Origin: CALFXN01 sp937957815
Lineage (GTDB): Bacteria > Synergistota > Synergistia > Synergistales > Aminobacteriaceae
Assembly: GCA_036788195.1 (NCBI GenBank)
Contig: DAIQNX010000039.1
Span: 1-28,194, forward strand
Reading direction: 5' to 3'
DNA: 28,194 nucleotides
This document shows, in pieces, positions 1 to 6,023 of the stretch. Position 1 is the first letter of the stretch. Every line of letters starts with the position of its first letter. A program made the position numbers and the translations under genes. Under the pieces are notes generated by a model. The model did not search any database and had not been told where the DNA came from. It worked only from the letters and a program-made list of their open reading frames with translations.

Positions 1-25
1 ATTTTCGGCTCTCGTTCGCCTCTAA

Positions 26-54
26 AGTGGTCAATTTTAGAGTACCAAAACCAC
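26..54. repeat. IS21-family-like terminal motif, left copy
   Basis: This stretch reads AGTGGTCA, a T-run with TTTTAGA, then CAAAACCAC. The same arrangement recurs at 4941-4970 in the same orientation, with only a few differences and one extra base. GTGGTCA/TTTTAGA/CAAAAC strings are typical of the repeated binding sites at IS21-family ends (family knowledge). No istA or istB gene is visible here; the element body would lie to the left of the window or has been lost. The motif sits just before recognisable group II maturase sequence, so it probably marks where an insertion cut into the intron gene. The motif is partly palindromic, so its orientation is uncertain. Confidence 0.45.
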
Positions 55-66
55 GGTTTATCCGAG

Positions 67-351
67 TTGTATGCTCCTATCCCGGAAACCGACCATTGGC
101 TGCGGCGCAGGGTGCGTATGTGCTATTGGAAGCAATGGCGCTATTGTCGTACCAAGGTTCGCGAGCTGACGAAGCTCGGGACGTTCCTGCGTACAGCAAT
201 TTCGGTTGGTTTGAGCCGAAAAGGTCCATGGAGACTCTCACGCACGTTAGCTACCCAGTCGGGCATGACCAATCAATGGCTCAAGTTTCAGGGTTCGCTT
301 TCTGTCAAAGATCTATGGGTAAACATCCATTACCCGGCTACGGCTCGGTAG
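67..351 (+). pseudogene. Group II intron reverse transcriptase/maturase, C-terminal fragment
   Basis: This is the C-terminal end of a group II intron-encoded reverse transcriptase, covering the maturase (X) domain. Seen directly: WLRRRVRMCYWKQW, then SRKGPWRLSRTLATQSG, and a terminal LWVNIHYPATAR before a TAG stop. These strings are characteristic of bacterial intron maturases, which bind and help splice their own intron RNA. The catalytic reverse transcriptase domain (YADD) is absent, so it cannot act alone. The reading frame stays open to the left edge, but residues before about position 60 look unrelated and coincide with the IS21-like motif, which suggests insertional truncation. The TTG at 67 is only the start of the open stretch, not a real start codon. 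The intron domains V and VI follow directly, as expected for an intron with its ORF in domain IV. Confidence 0.8.
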
Positions 352-358
352 CTCTTGG

Positions 359-429
359 GAACCGCCTGGTGCGGACCCGCATGCCAGGTGGTGTGGGGGC
401 TGGGGGAGAAAATCCCCCGGCTACCCGAT
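359..429 (+). ncRNA. Group II intron 3' end (domains V and VI)
   Basis: Two consecutive hairpins follow the maturase stop codon. The first (359-394) pairs ACCGCCTGG..TGCG with CGCA..CCAGGTGGT around a small loop and contains CGC near its base, the catalytic triad form of group IIC introns (AGC in most others). The second (about 395-426) is a GGGGGA/TCCCCC hairpin around GAAAA, followed by CTACCCGAT, as expected for domain VI with a branch A and a terminal AY. The intron's 3' boundary falls at about 428-430, against a cassette core sequence. The class assignment rests on the triad and the location and is an inference. Without the 5' part the intron cannot splice. Confidence 0.65.
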
Positions 430-434
430 TAGGC
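429..434 (-). other. Outer core (R'') of an attC site interrupted by the group II intron
   Basis: On the minus strand the nucleotidyltransferase gene ends in GCCTAA, whose TAA is its stop codon. GCCTAAC is the canonical R'' core (RYYYAAC) and is the exact complement of the GTTAGGC core at the start of this same cassette (1227-1221), as expected for a true cassette. The final C and the rest of the attC are replaced by intron sequence. On the plus strand the junction is intron ...GAT then TTAGGC, at or within two bases of the G/TT crossover position used by integron integrases. Confidence 0.6.
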
Positions 435-1196
435 CCCAGTATTCCATGGTGCCAGTTCTCCCTCTGGCACGCCCAGTCTATGGGCAACTTGATCCACCCA
501 CTGCACCAGCGCCTCCCGATCGCTTGGGAGTTCGTCAAAATGGCTGTCCGCTTGGGCCAATCCTGCCGCATTGAGGATGCGCTTTTCGTTGCACACCCAA
601 AGGGCCTGCTCACACAACCGAGCATGTGCTTCTTCCATGATGGCTTTGGCCACCTGCCCCGCTGCTCCAACACGATTCCCACGACGCGCATGCATTCGAG
701 CGTATTCCAAACTGAACGATCGACAGAAGCGCCATACAGATGGGGCAGACGACGCCAATTTGGCTGGAAATGGTGCGGCGTGCAGGTTTCCGTAAAGCAC
801 TCGGCAAGAGGCGAGCTCGGCAGTCAATAGATAGGTTGGTACGCCCGCTAGATAACCAAGCAAATGATCGACTTCAAACTCGCCTTGTTCTGCGCGCTGA
901 GTCCAATATTCAACCTGATTCAAATCTCGCAAGATCACATCAACACGCTCAGAGCCGCAATGAAGCCACGCACCCCCATTCATGATTCTTCCCCAAGTAC
1001 CAGGCGGATAGACAGTCCCTCGCGCAGAGAGCGCAGTCAGATCAATCTGGCCACGGTAATAGAGACCAATATCCCAATCGCTTCCCGCATCGGCGGTGCC
1101 TAGTGCCTTTGATCCTCCCAGAACAACGGCGACTGTTCCCGATGCTTCGGCTAAGGTACCGACGAGTTCGACGATCTCTCGTGGAATGCCTTTCAT
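429..1196 (-). CDS. Nucleotidyltransferase-domain protein (integron cassette gene)
   Basis: A 255-aa protein with a Pol-beta-type nucleotidyltransferase fold at its N-terminus: VVLGGSKALGTADAGSDWDIGLYY carries the GGS and GSDxD signatures that bind Mg-NTP. The family includes aminoglycoside and lincosamide nucleotidyltransferases, but the substrate here cannot be told. I chose the ATG at 1196 (MKGIPREIVELVG); the open frame extends back to 1403, but that part translates the attC site. A GGAGG lies 13 bases upstream. The gene fills one cassette almost exactly, from TTAGGC at 1226 to the stop inside the R'' core at 429. It is clearly more GC-rich than the two neighbouring cassette genes, so it has a different origin. 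It is the last cassette and lies downstream of the others in the same orientation. Confidence 0.75.
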   Translation of the reverse strand: MKGIPREIVELVGTLAEASGTVAVVLGGSKALGTADAGSDWDIGLYYRGQIDLTALSARGTVYPPGTWGRIMNGGAWLHCGSERVDVILRDLNQVEYWTQRAEQGEFEVDHLLGYLAGVPTYLLTAELASCRVLYGNLHAAPFPAKLASSAPSVWRFCRSFSLEYARMHARRGNRVGAAGQVAKAIMEEAHARLCEQALWVCNEKRILNAAGLAQADSHFDELPSDREALVQWVDQVAHRLGVPEGELAPWNTGA

Positions 1197-1220
1197 ATGA
1201 GAATGCTTACCTCCATCGGG

Positions 1221-1343
1221 GCCTAACATACATTTAAGCGGTAACGCGTACTTGGCGCGGTTCGTACCAAGCGCAGCCACGCAGGGGCGTAGCGACTGCA
1301 CGTAACCGTGCCATAGCGTTATCCGCTTCAAGCGATTGTTCCC
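1221..1343 (-). other. attC-like recombination site between NTF2 and nucleotidyltransferase cassettes
   Basis: Read on the minus strand, the site starts GAACAATCG, continues AGCGGATAACGC, and ends GCGTTACCGCT then GTTAGGC, a perfect GTTRRRY core. The two arms pair as a long imperfect hairpin (AGCGG-A-TAACGC with GCGTTACCGCT, then CGGTT with AACCG) with an extra unpaired A, the kind of extrahelical base that sets strand choice in attC sites. The R'' core (GGGAAC) is degenerate. The architecture matches the neighbouring site at 1977-2110, including the shared GAACAATCG and the extrahelical A at the same place. Confidence 0.6.
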
Positions 1344-1344
1344 A

Positions 1345-1508
1345 TTTTTTCTTTTATTCAAGAAGTTTCTTTCAAAGCTTATATTCTCACTTAAAACGCT
1401 CAATTCTCGCTTTTATCTCTAGTTGTTTAGAATTATTATACAACCTATCTACTATAGGATAGTGCTATTTATATCGCCCTCTTCACAATATCTAGAGCTG
1501 AACTACAT
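1345..1508 (-). other. AT-rich 3' flank of the NTF2 cassette gene
   Basis: The stretch between the NTF2-like gene and its attC-like site has no gene. It is AT-rich, with a small CTATC/GATAG hairpin near 1447-1465 but no convincing T-tract terminator on the minus strand. Confidence 0.4.
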
Positions 1509-1871
1509 TCATATTGCAAAGTATGTATATGTGTGCCTTTTTTCTATTTTACCATTTCTAATCACAAAAATTGCAATGCCCTTCCTTATCACTCTCTTTT
1601 CTCCTTTATGCATTTCATACCACTCCAAATATGAGGTAGCGACGTCATCTTTTGCTATCACCTTTTCTACATTAACTCTTATAGTCGGATTTTTTTTAAA
1701 AAGATTCTCTAAAAAAACTTTTGAATTCTCTATGTGGTTTATTCCAACTTCCCCAATATCATCATCCCAGTAATTTTCTGCAAGGCAGTCATCGAGAATA
1801 GAAATATTTCTCTTTTCAAATAGCTCTAAAAAATATTCTTCAAGATACAATTTAGCTTCATTATCATTCAT
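1509..1871 (-). CDS. NTF2/SnoaL-like small protein (integron cassette gene)
   Basis: A 120-aa protein starting at an ATG with a good GGAGG ribosome-binding site. An N-terminal helix (LYLEEYFLELFEKRN) is followed by a region with DDCLAENYWDD and a C-terminal half of alternating strands ending IFVIRNGKIEKRHTYTYFAI. This pattern (helices, then a curved sheet with the 'R-x-GKI' strand) fits the SnoaL-like/NTF2 superfamily, whose members are isomerases, hydrolases or ligand binders; no specific function can be assigned. The gene is very AT-rich and uses A/T-ending codons, unlike the host genes, suggesting an origin in a low-GC organism. It lies between two attC-like sites in the same orientation as the other cassettes. 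Confidence 0.65.
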   Translation of the reverse strand: MNDNEAKLYLEEYFLELFEKRNISILDDCLAENYWDDDIGEVGINHIENSKVFLENLFKKNPTIRVNVEKVIAKDDVATSYLEWYEMHKGEKRVIRKGIAIFVIRNGKIEKRHTYTYFAI

Positions 1872-1976
1872 AAAGCCTCCACCCCTTCAACCATATGCGA
1901 CGTTGATTATGAATGTAGTCCTTTGGTCTCCATCATCTGAATATCAGTTTTAAATCTGTGTGCGCAAAGCGCGTCC

Positions 1977-2110
1977 GCAGAACATACGCTTAACCTGTAA
2001 AGCCGCGCCCGCACTTGGCGTAGTTTGTGATGCCCACGCAAAGCGCGTACTCGCGTGTAGCATAGCACAAACCGTGACAAAGGCTTTATCAGGTTGAAAC
2101 GATTGTTCGA
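1977..2110 (-). other. attC-like recombination site after the DHFR-like cassette
   Basis: Read on the minus strand: GAACAATCG, then AACCTGATAAAGCC, a variable centre, GGCTTTACAGGTT, AAGCGTAT and GTTCTGC. AACCTG-A-TAAAGCC pairs with GGCTTTACAGGTT leaving one extrahelical A; GTTTGT in the left arm pairs with ACAAAC in the right. Layout and the GAACAATCG start match the site at 1221-1343. The outer cores deviate from the consensus RYYYAAC/GTTRRRY; an inner GTTAAGC at 1994-1988 does fit GTTRRRY and could instead be the R' core. The DHFR-like stop codon lies inside the site, as is common for cassettes. Confidence 0.55.
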
Positions 2111-2637
2111 TTTCTTCTTTTATAATGAGTTTTTATCATTTCTCCATTTAATACTTCACTACTTAATATTTTAAATTCCAATTCATGACTTATACTATCA
2201 AATAACTTAATCCCATTACCTAACAATATAGGTATTGTAGTAATAATCATTTCATCGATTAAGTCATTACTTAAAAATGTCTGAATAGTCTTTCCTCCAT
2301 CTACGTATAAATTGTTAATTCTTTTATCTTTCATTAGATTAATTATTGATTTAAAGTCTCCATGTATAATTTCTGCTTTTCCCATATATTTAGAATCTAA
2401 TTTTTTTAATGAATTTGTAAATACTAATACAGGTTTTTCATATGGCCAATCTTTAAATTTAGATACAACATCAAATGTATTTCTTCCCATAATAATTGCA
2501 TCAATCGATTTAATAAAGTCTTTATAACCATAATCATTACCAGTAGGATTCGGTATATTTACCAGCCAATCAAGACTACCATCTAAACGAGCAATGAATC
2601 CATCTAAGGAACATGCTATAAACACAAATGCTTTCAT
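2089..2637 (-). CDS. Dihydrofolate reductase-fold (RibD C-terminal type) protein, first cassette gene
   Basis: A 182-aa protein of the dihydrofolate reductase / RibD C-terminal domain superfamily, which binds NAD(P)H and reduces small heterocycles. Seen: VFIACSLDGFIA at the N-terminus, IIMGRNTFD near residue 52, YVDGGKTIQTFL near residue 113 for nucleotide binding, and a C-terminal IPILLGNGIKLFD. These are the YwjB/YyaP-like signatures rather than those of classical trimethoprim-target FolA, so drug resistance should not be assumed. It is strongly AT-rich. It is the cassette nearest the integrase, starting 12 bases inside the GTTAGGA core at 2649-2643; the ribosome-binding site is poor, so it may depend on upstream translation. 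Confidence 0.75.
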   Translation of the reverse strand: MKAFVFIACSLDGFIARLDGSLDWLVNIPNPTGNDYGYKDFIKSIDAIIMGRNTFDVVSKFKDWPYEKPVLVFTNSLKKLDSKYMGKAEIIHGDFKSIINLMKDKRINNLYVDGGKTIQTFLSNDLIDEMIITTIPILLGNGIKLFDSISHELEFKILSSEVLNGEMIKTHYKRRNRTIVST

Positions 2638-2642
2638 TGGTT

Positions 2643-2839
2643 TCCTAACTTTCTGCGCGAAGCGTCAATCGAACAATGTTTATATGGTTTCTTCATAACA
2701 CCTTTGGGTCGCGACATCGCGGTATAACACCTCGTCTGTAATCCTCCCGCAACACCTGCATTTGCAGAAGATCAGGTCATGTTCTACACTGAACACGGGG
2801 GGATATATGGTTTCTATATAAGACACCTTCGCTCCTCCT
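2643..2839 (-). promoter_or_regulatory. attI-like region with direct repeats
   Basis: This 197-bp stretch between the end of intI and the first cassette is where attI should lie in an inverted-integrase integron. The core GTTAGGA (minus strand 2649-2643) fits GTTRRRY except for the last base and marks the start of the first cassette. Two direct repeats of a TATATGGTTTC..ATAA..ACACCTT pattern occur at 2681-2704 and 2804-2829, with a partial third copy (TATAACACCTCG) at 2723-2734. Direct repeats beside the simple site are known integrase-binding elements in attI1. No LexA box was recognised. Confidence 0.5.
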
Positions 2840-3884
2840 CTACAAATCGTCCATCGGACTTTTGACGCCCTTGCCGCCCCGGTTCAGGACATGGGTGTAA
2901 ATCATCGTAATCTTGACGTCCTTGTGACTGAGAAGTTCCTGAACTGTCCTGATGTCGTAGCCCGATTCCAGGAGTTGCGTGGCGAAGGAATGACGGAATG
3001 TGTGGCAGGTGGTCCGTTTGGCCAAATCGGCCCTTTTCACCGCGCTGTTGACCGCCTTCTGGATGACCGATTCGTGAACGTGATGGTGTCCCTCTTCGCC
3101 CGTCTTTGGGTTTTTACAGCGGTTCTCCTGCGGAAAGATCCATTGCCAGCGCCACTCCTTGGGAGCGTTGGGGTATTTACGGTCGAGGGCGTCTGGCAGG
3201 AGAACGCGACCCCAACCGTCGGCCAGGTCGCGCTCGTGGATTGCTTTGACGGTTTTGAGGTGCTGCTGCAGCGGGGCTTTGAGCGACTCGGGCAGCATAG
3301 TGATACGGTCTTTCGCCCCCTTGCCGTCCCGGACGAGGATTTCGTTTCTGGAGAAATCGATGTCCTGGACGCGCAGACGCAAACATTCCATCAATCGCAG
3401 TCCCGCGCCGTACATCAACGAGGCCATGAGCCACTAGGTTCGTCAGCACGGCTTTCACTTCCTCGCGGGTCATGACCACAGGCAGGCGTTTGGGTTTGCG
3501 GGCGCGGATGACTTCGCCCAGGTTGCCCACTTCACGACCGAGGACGTGACGATAAAGGAAAAGCAGCACGGAAAGCGCCTGGTTCTGAGTGGAGGCGCTT
3601 ACCTTTTCCTTCGTAGCCAGATGCGTCAGGAAGGCGTTGATTTCCGGTTCGGCCATTTCGGCGGGGTGGTGGATGTTGTGAAAGTGGATGTAGCGTCTGA
3701 CCCAATGGCAATAGGTCTGCTCCGTACGCGGACTGTAATGGCGCGACCGCAAGGATTCGCGCAACTGGTCAAGCAGCTTGGGTCGACGGGCGCAACCAAC
3801 CTGCCTATCCCCAAGGGATGGAAGGGATTCATTCCCTCTCACTGGAGAATCCGTGAGGCTTGCGTGAACACCTGAAGCCATCAT
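2840..3884 (-). pseudogene. intI: Integron integrase, frame broken by a small deletion
   Basis: A tyrosine recombinase of the integron-integrase family, which recombines attI and attC sites. The N-terminal part (3884-3435, 150 codons) has the SAM-like domain (SRHYSPRTEQTYCHWVRRYIHFHN). The C-terminal part (3433-2840) has the catalytic domain: Arg in GAGLRLMECLRLR, Lys in DGKGAKDR, HTFRHSFATQLL with His and Arg, LLSHKDVKIT with the second His, and the Tyr nucleophile in MIYTHVLNRGG. The extra IntI-specific helix is present (ALDRKYPNAPKEWRWQWIFP). The two parts are in different frames: after TNL the sequence jumps to WLMASLMYGAG, with about four residues missing, consistent with loss of roughly 11 bp at position 3434. 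Start ATGA overlaps the stop of the upstream excisionase-like gene, with a GAGGAG site inside it. It is probably inactive unless this is a sequencing error. Confidence 0.88.
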
Positions 3885-4072
3885 CTGCGCTCCTCACGGG
3901 AAGCCAGTTTGCCGGACTTGAGCCACTTATCGAGTTCCTTCGCATCGAACCGCCATTGCCGCCCGACCTTGTGCGTCGGCAGTTTGCCTTCCTGGGCCAG
4001 TTTATAGACGGTCGATCTACCCATCCTCAGGTATTGCGCCGCTTCAATGACTGTCAACCACTTGGTTTCCAT
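3881..4072 (-). CDS. Excisionase-family HTH protein upstream of intI
   Basis: A 63-aa protein with a MerR-like/excisionase DNA-binding domain over nearly its whole length: LTVIEAAQYLRMGRSTVYKLAQEG is the helix-turn-helix and GRQWRFDAKELDKWLKSG the wing and last helix. Such proteins are recombination directionality factors or small transcriptional regulators. Its stop codon overlaps the intI start (ATGA), so the two are translationally coupled. A TTGACA promoter and three tandem 10-bp repeats lie just upstream, suggesting it represses its own operon. Known integron integrases work without an excisionase, so the pairing is notable. It could equally be a pure regulator of intI; the sequence alone cannot decide. 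Confidence 0.85.
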   Translation of the reverse strand: METKWLTVIEAAQYLRMGRSTVYKLAQEGKLPTHKVGRQWRFDAKELDKWLKSGKLASREERR

Positions 4073-4103
4073 CGATCTCTCTTTCCAAAACGTTCAATCG
4101 GAT

Positions 4104-4133
4104 ATCGAGTAACATCGAGTAACATCAAGTGAC
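4104..4133 (-). repeat. Three tandem 10-bp repeats (iterons) before the excisionase-like gene
   Basis: ATCGAGTAAC occurs at 4104-4113 and 4114-4123, followed by ATCAAGTGAC at 4124-4133 (plus-strand reading). The 10-bp period is about one helical turn, so bound proteins would line up on one face, as excisionases do on their binding sites. The array covers the predicted -10 box and transcription start of the xis-like/intI operon, about 30 bp before the start codon. Confidence 0.75.
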
Positions 4134-4160
4134 ATAGCTCAAACGTTGCGGTCTTGTCAA
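4131..4160 (-). promoter_or_regulatory. Promoter of the excisionase-like/intI operon
   Basis: On the minus strand a perfect TTGACA (4160-4155) is followed after 18 bp by TATGTC (4136-4131). Transcription would start near 4124, within the tandem repeats, and could continue through intI into the cassettes, which point the same way. Confidence 0.55.
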
Positions 4161-4278
4161 CCCTCGATTTCAGTTTCGAATTGCCTCACATTAAAAGTAA
4201 CCGGGGAGTGGTTTCAGGAAGTATCGTTGACTCATAATCCGATGTAACCAGACATCGATTTCCGAAAGGAGGAAAAAA

Positions 4279-4521
4279 ATGAGTCCACGATCCAAACGCG
4301 AGTACATTGAGGCCGTGCATCGACGATACAAAGAGGCCTCCCGCAGTGAACGAACCATTATGCTCAATGAGCTTTGCGTCACGTGCGGTTATAACCGTAA
4401 GTATGCCATCCGATTACTGAAAGGTTTCAAACGGCTTACAAAAACCCCAACCCCGAAAAAGGGGAAGACCTTCATTTTGCGACATTCACTTCGTGTCGCA
4501 GGGTTAGGAAATCGACATTGA
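4279..4521 (+). pseudogene. Transposase N-terminal fragment
   Basis: This 80-aa frame starts with an ATG behind a strong GGAGG. It opens MSPRSKREYIEAVHRRYKEA and continues LCVTCGYNRKYAIRLLKGFKR. This is the N-terminal helix-turn-helix region of a widespread transposase type with an rve (DDE) integrase core ('KKEYIEAIRPRY... TGYHRKYAIRLL'). The DDE core is missing: after about residue 60 the sequence loses similarity and stops. The downstream stretch to 4640 contains no recognisable remainder, so the element is dead. It lies divergently from the excisionase-like gene and forms the right flank of the integron. Confidence 0.65.
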
Positions 4522-4677
4522 CACCGCTTCCGGCCTGCCGGAACGGCCTGATCTTTGGTAACCAGTTGATATTGAAGGTTTTCGGTTAACAGCCGGAGAC
4601 CGAGAACCGTTATGAAAAGGGTTACACACGGGGAGCCAGAAGACAATACCGTTATCCAAACGGTTCCCAGTCGATGC

Positions 4678-4718
4678 ACGATCCTGTGGGAGTCATCCCG
4701 CAGGGTCGTGTTTTTTTT
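4678..4718 (+). terminator. Rho-independent terminator
   Basis: A 14-bp stem (ACGATCCTGTGGGA pairing with TCCCGCAGGGTCGT, with G-U pairs) around a GTCA loop, followed by eight T. It may have belonged to the disrupted transposase element. The rest of 4522-5011 contains no recognisable gene. Confidence 0.8.
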
Positions 4719-4940
4719 GCTTGTCAAGATTCGATAAATGCTGACCTCGCATGTCAAATCAATGTACGGTTTTTGCCGAGAAATGTCGTATTTCGTCCTG
4801 ATACTGCGAAGGCACCCGATAAACCCTTCATTGCTTCTACACGCTTTCTTTTATATTACGCCCGGAGATCGGAAAATCGCTTCCGTAAGATTGGGTATTC
4901 TTTCCCCGCCGGTTCTCAGGTTTCGTGCGTTCCACCCCCA

Positions 4941-4970
4941 AGTGGTCAGTTTTTAGATTATCAAAACCAC
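4941..4970. repeat. IS21-family-like terminal motif, right copy
   Basis: AGTGGTCAG, a T-run, TTTTAGATTATC and CAAAACCAC, closely matching the motif at 26-54 in the same orientation. Immediately downstream the sequence changes to the promoter of the chromosomal permease operon, so this motif marks the right edge of the accessory island. No transposase gene of this family is present. Confidence 0.45.
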
Positions 4971-5011
4971 CCTGCGGATACCAGTCCACGACGTGCCATA
5001 TCACGTCTCTC

Positions 5012-5062
5012 TTGACAAGAGTATTTCACAGATGTACCATATGTATGTTGTCAGACAACATA
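5012..5062 (+). promoter_or_regulatory. Promoter and perfect palindromic operator of the permease-proC-proline racemase operon
   Basis: TTGACA (5012-5017), a 17-bp spacer and TACCAT (5035-5040) form a good sigma-70-type promoter. Directly downstream is a perfect palindrome, TATGTTGTCAGACAACATA (5044-5062), covering the transcription start. The TTGTC-N-GACAA core resembles sites of FadR/FCD-type GntR repressors (family knowledge), and a gene for such a regulator lies at the end of this cluster. Repression relieved by an amino acid or its derivative is a reasonable inference. Confidence 0.75.
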
Positions 5063-5091
5063 TGTGAATATACCCGCATAGGAGGGATACC

Positions 5092-5997
5092 GTGATTACA
5101 GCGTTGCTGGTATCGATCGTGCTGATCAATCTCCTTTTTATCGTTCGCTTCGTCGTGGATTTTTTGAAGCATAGGGAGGAAACGTTCGCGGAAAAGGGCA
5201 GCAACCTGTTTTATATCGTTCTTGGTTTCATCACGATGATTGGCGCGACGTTCGGCGTTTCGGATTACGCGATCAACACGGTCGTCTACCGCAAGACAGG
5301 ATATATAGAGGATCGCCTGATCCCGCCGACGCTCAATACGGAGTGCACGATTCCGTTGATGTTCATGGCGCTGATCTACATCACCGCTATTCAGTGCGAT
5401 TTTCTCACGCTGGTGGTGTTGATCCTCGCGCAAACCATCGGATCGGTTTTCAGTCCGCGGATCGTTGCAAAACTGCCCGCTTCCACGATTCGCTGGGCGA
5501 TGGGGATCGGTCTTGCGATAGCCGCCCTCTTCGTCTTCCTCGGTCAGATATCCATCCTGCCTTCCGATGGAACCCTCACGAGCCTGCGAGGACCCCGCCT
5601 GCTCATCGCGATAGGTGCCTTGTTCGTCTACGGTGCGCTTAACAACATCGGCATCGGTTCCTACGCGCCGACGATGGCCACCATCTACGCGCTGGGTTTG
5701 AGCCCGCGCGTGGCGTTTCCCATCATGATGGGCGCATGCACGTTTTCGATCGCCGTGGGATCTTCGGAATTCGTGCGCCTGCAGAACTACGCACGGAAAC
5801 CGACCTTCTGGTTCGCGATCTTCGGAACGCTCGGCGTGTTCATCGCCGCGTATCTGATCAAGGACATGAATGTGTACTACATCAAATGGGTCGTTTTCGT
5901 GGTGATCGTTTTCGCTTCGTTCAGCCTGCTTTCGGGAGAGCTTGCGAGTCTGAAGGTGCGAAGCGCCCACGCCGAGTCCGGCGTGAAACGTGCGTGA
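5092..5997 (+). CDS. TauE/SafE-family membrane permease
   Basis: A 301-aa integral membrane protein with about eight hydrophobic segments. It starts with GTG at 5092, six bases after GGAGG. It shows an internal two-fold arrangement: GFITMIGATFGVSDYAINTVVYR in the first half and ALNNIGIGSYAPTMATIYALG followed by AFPIMMGACTFSIAVG in the second. This duplication, with small residues and prolines in the repeated loops, is typical of TauE/SafE (DUF81) permeases that export sulfite or sulfonates or move small organic anions. Here it leads an operon with proC and a proline racemase, so a role in moving proline-related or carboxylate compounds is possible; the substrate is not known from sequence. 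Confidence 0.7.
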   Translation: MITALLVSIVLINLLFIVRFVVDFLKHREETFAEKGSNLFYIVLGFITMIGATFGVSDYAINTVVYRKTGYIEDRLIPPTLNTECTIPLMFMALIYITAIQCDFLTLVVLILAQTIGSVFSPRIVAKLPASTIRWAMGIGLAIAALFVFLGQISILPSDGTLTSLRGPRLLIAIGALFVYGALNNIGIGSYAPTMATIYALGLSPRVAFPIMMGACTFSIAVGSSEFVRLQNYARKPTFWFAIFGTLGVFIAAYLIKDMNVYYIKWVVFVVIVFASFSLLSGELASLKVRSAHAESGVKRA

Positions 5998-6023
5998 CGC
6001 GCGATGGAAAGGAGAAGGTGACA

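Noticed and set aside
1197..1403. N-terminal extension of the nucleotidyltransferase
   Set aside because: The extra codons translate the attC-like site and the cassette junction; the family fold begins after the ATG at 1196.
2089..2637. A trimethoprim-resistance dfr cassette
   Set aside because: The protein resembles RibD C-terminal/YwjB-like reductases rather than DfrA or DfrB, so resistance is not supported.
2705..2722. A GTCGCGACATCGCGG hairpin as a terminator for intI
   Set aside because: The stem is short and no T-run follows on the minus strand; it lies within the attI-like repeats.
4104..4133. A CRISPR array
   Set aside because: Only three directly adjacent 10-bp units without spacers; better explained as protein-binding iterons.
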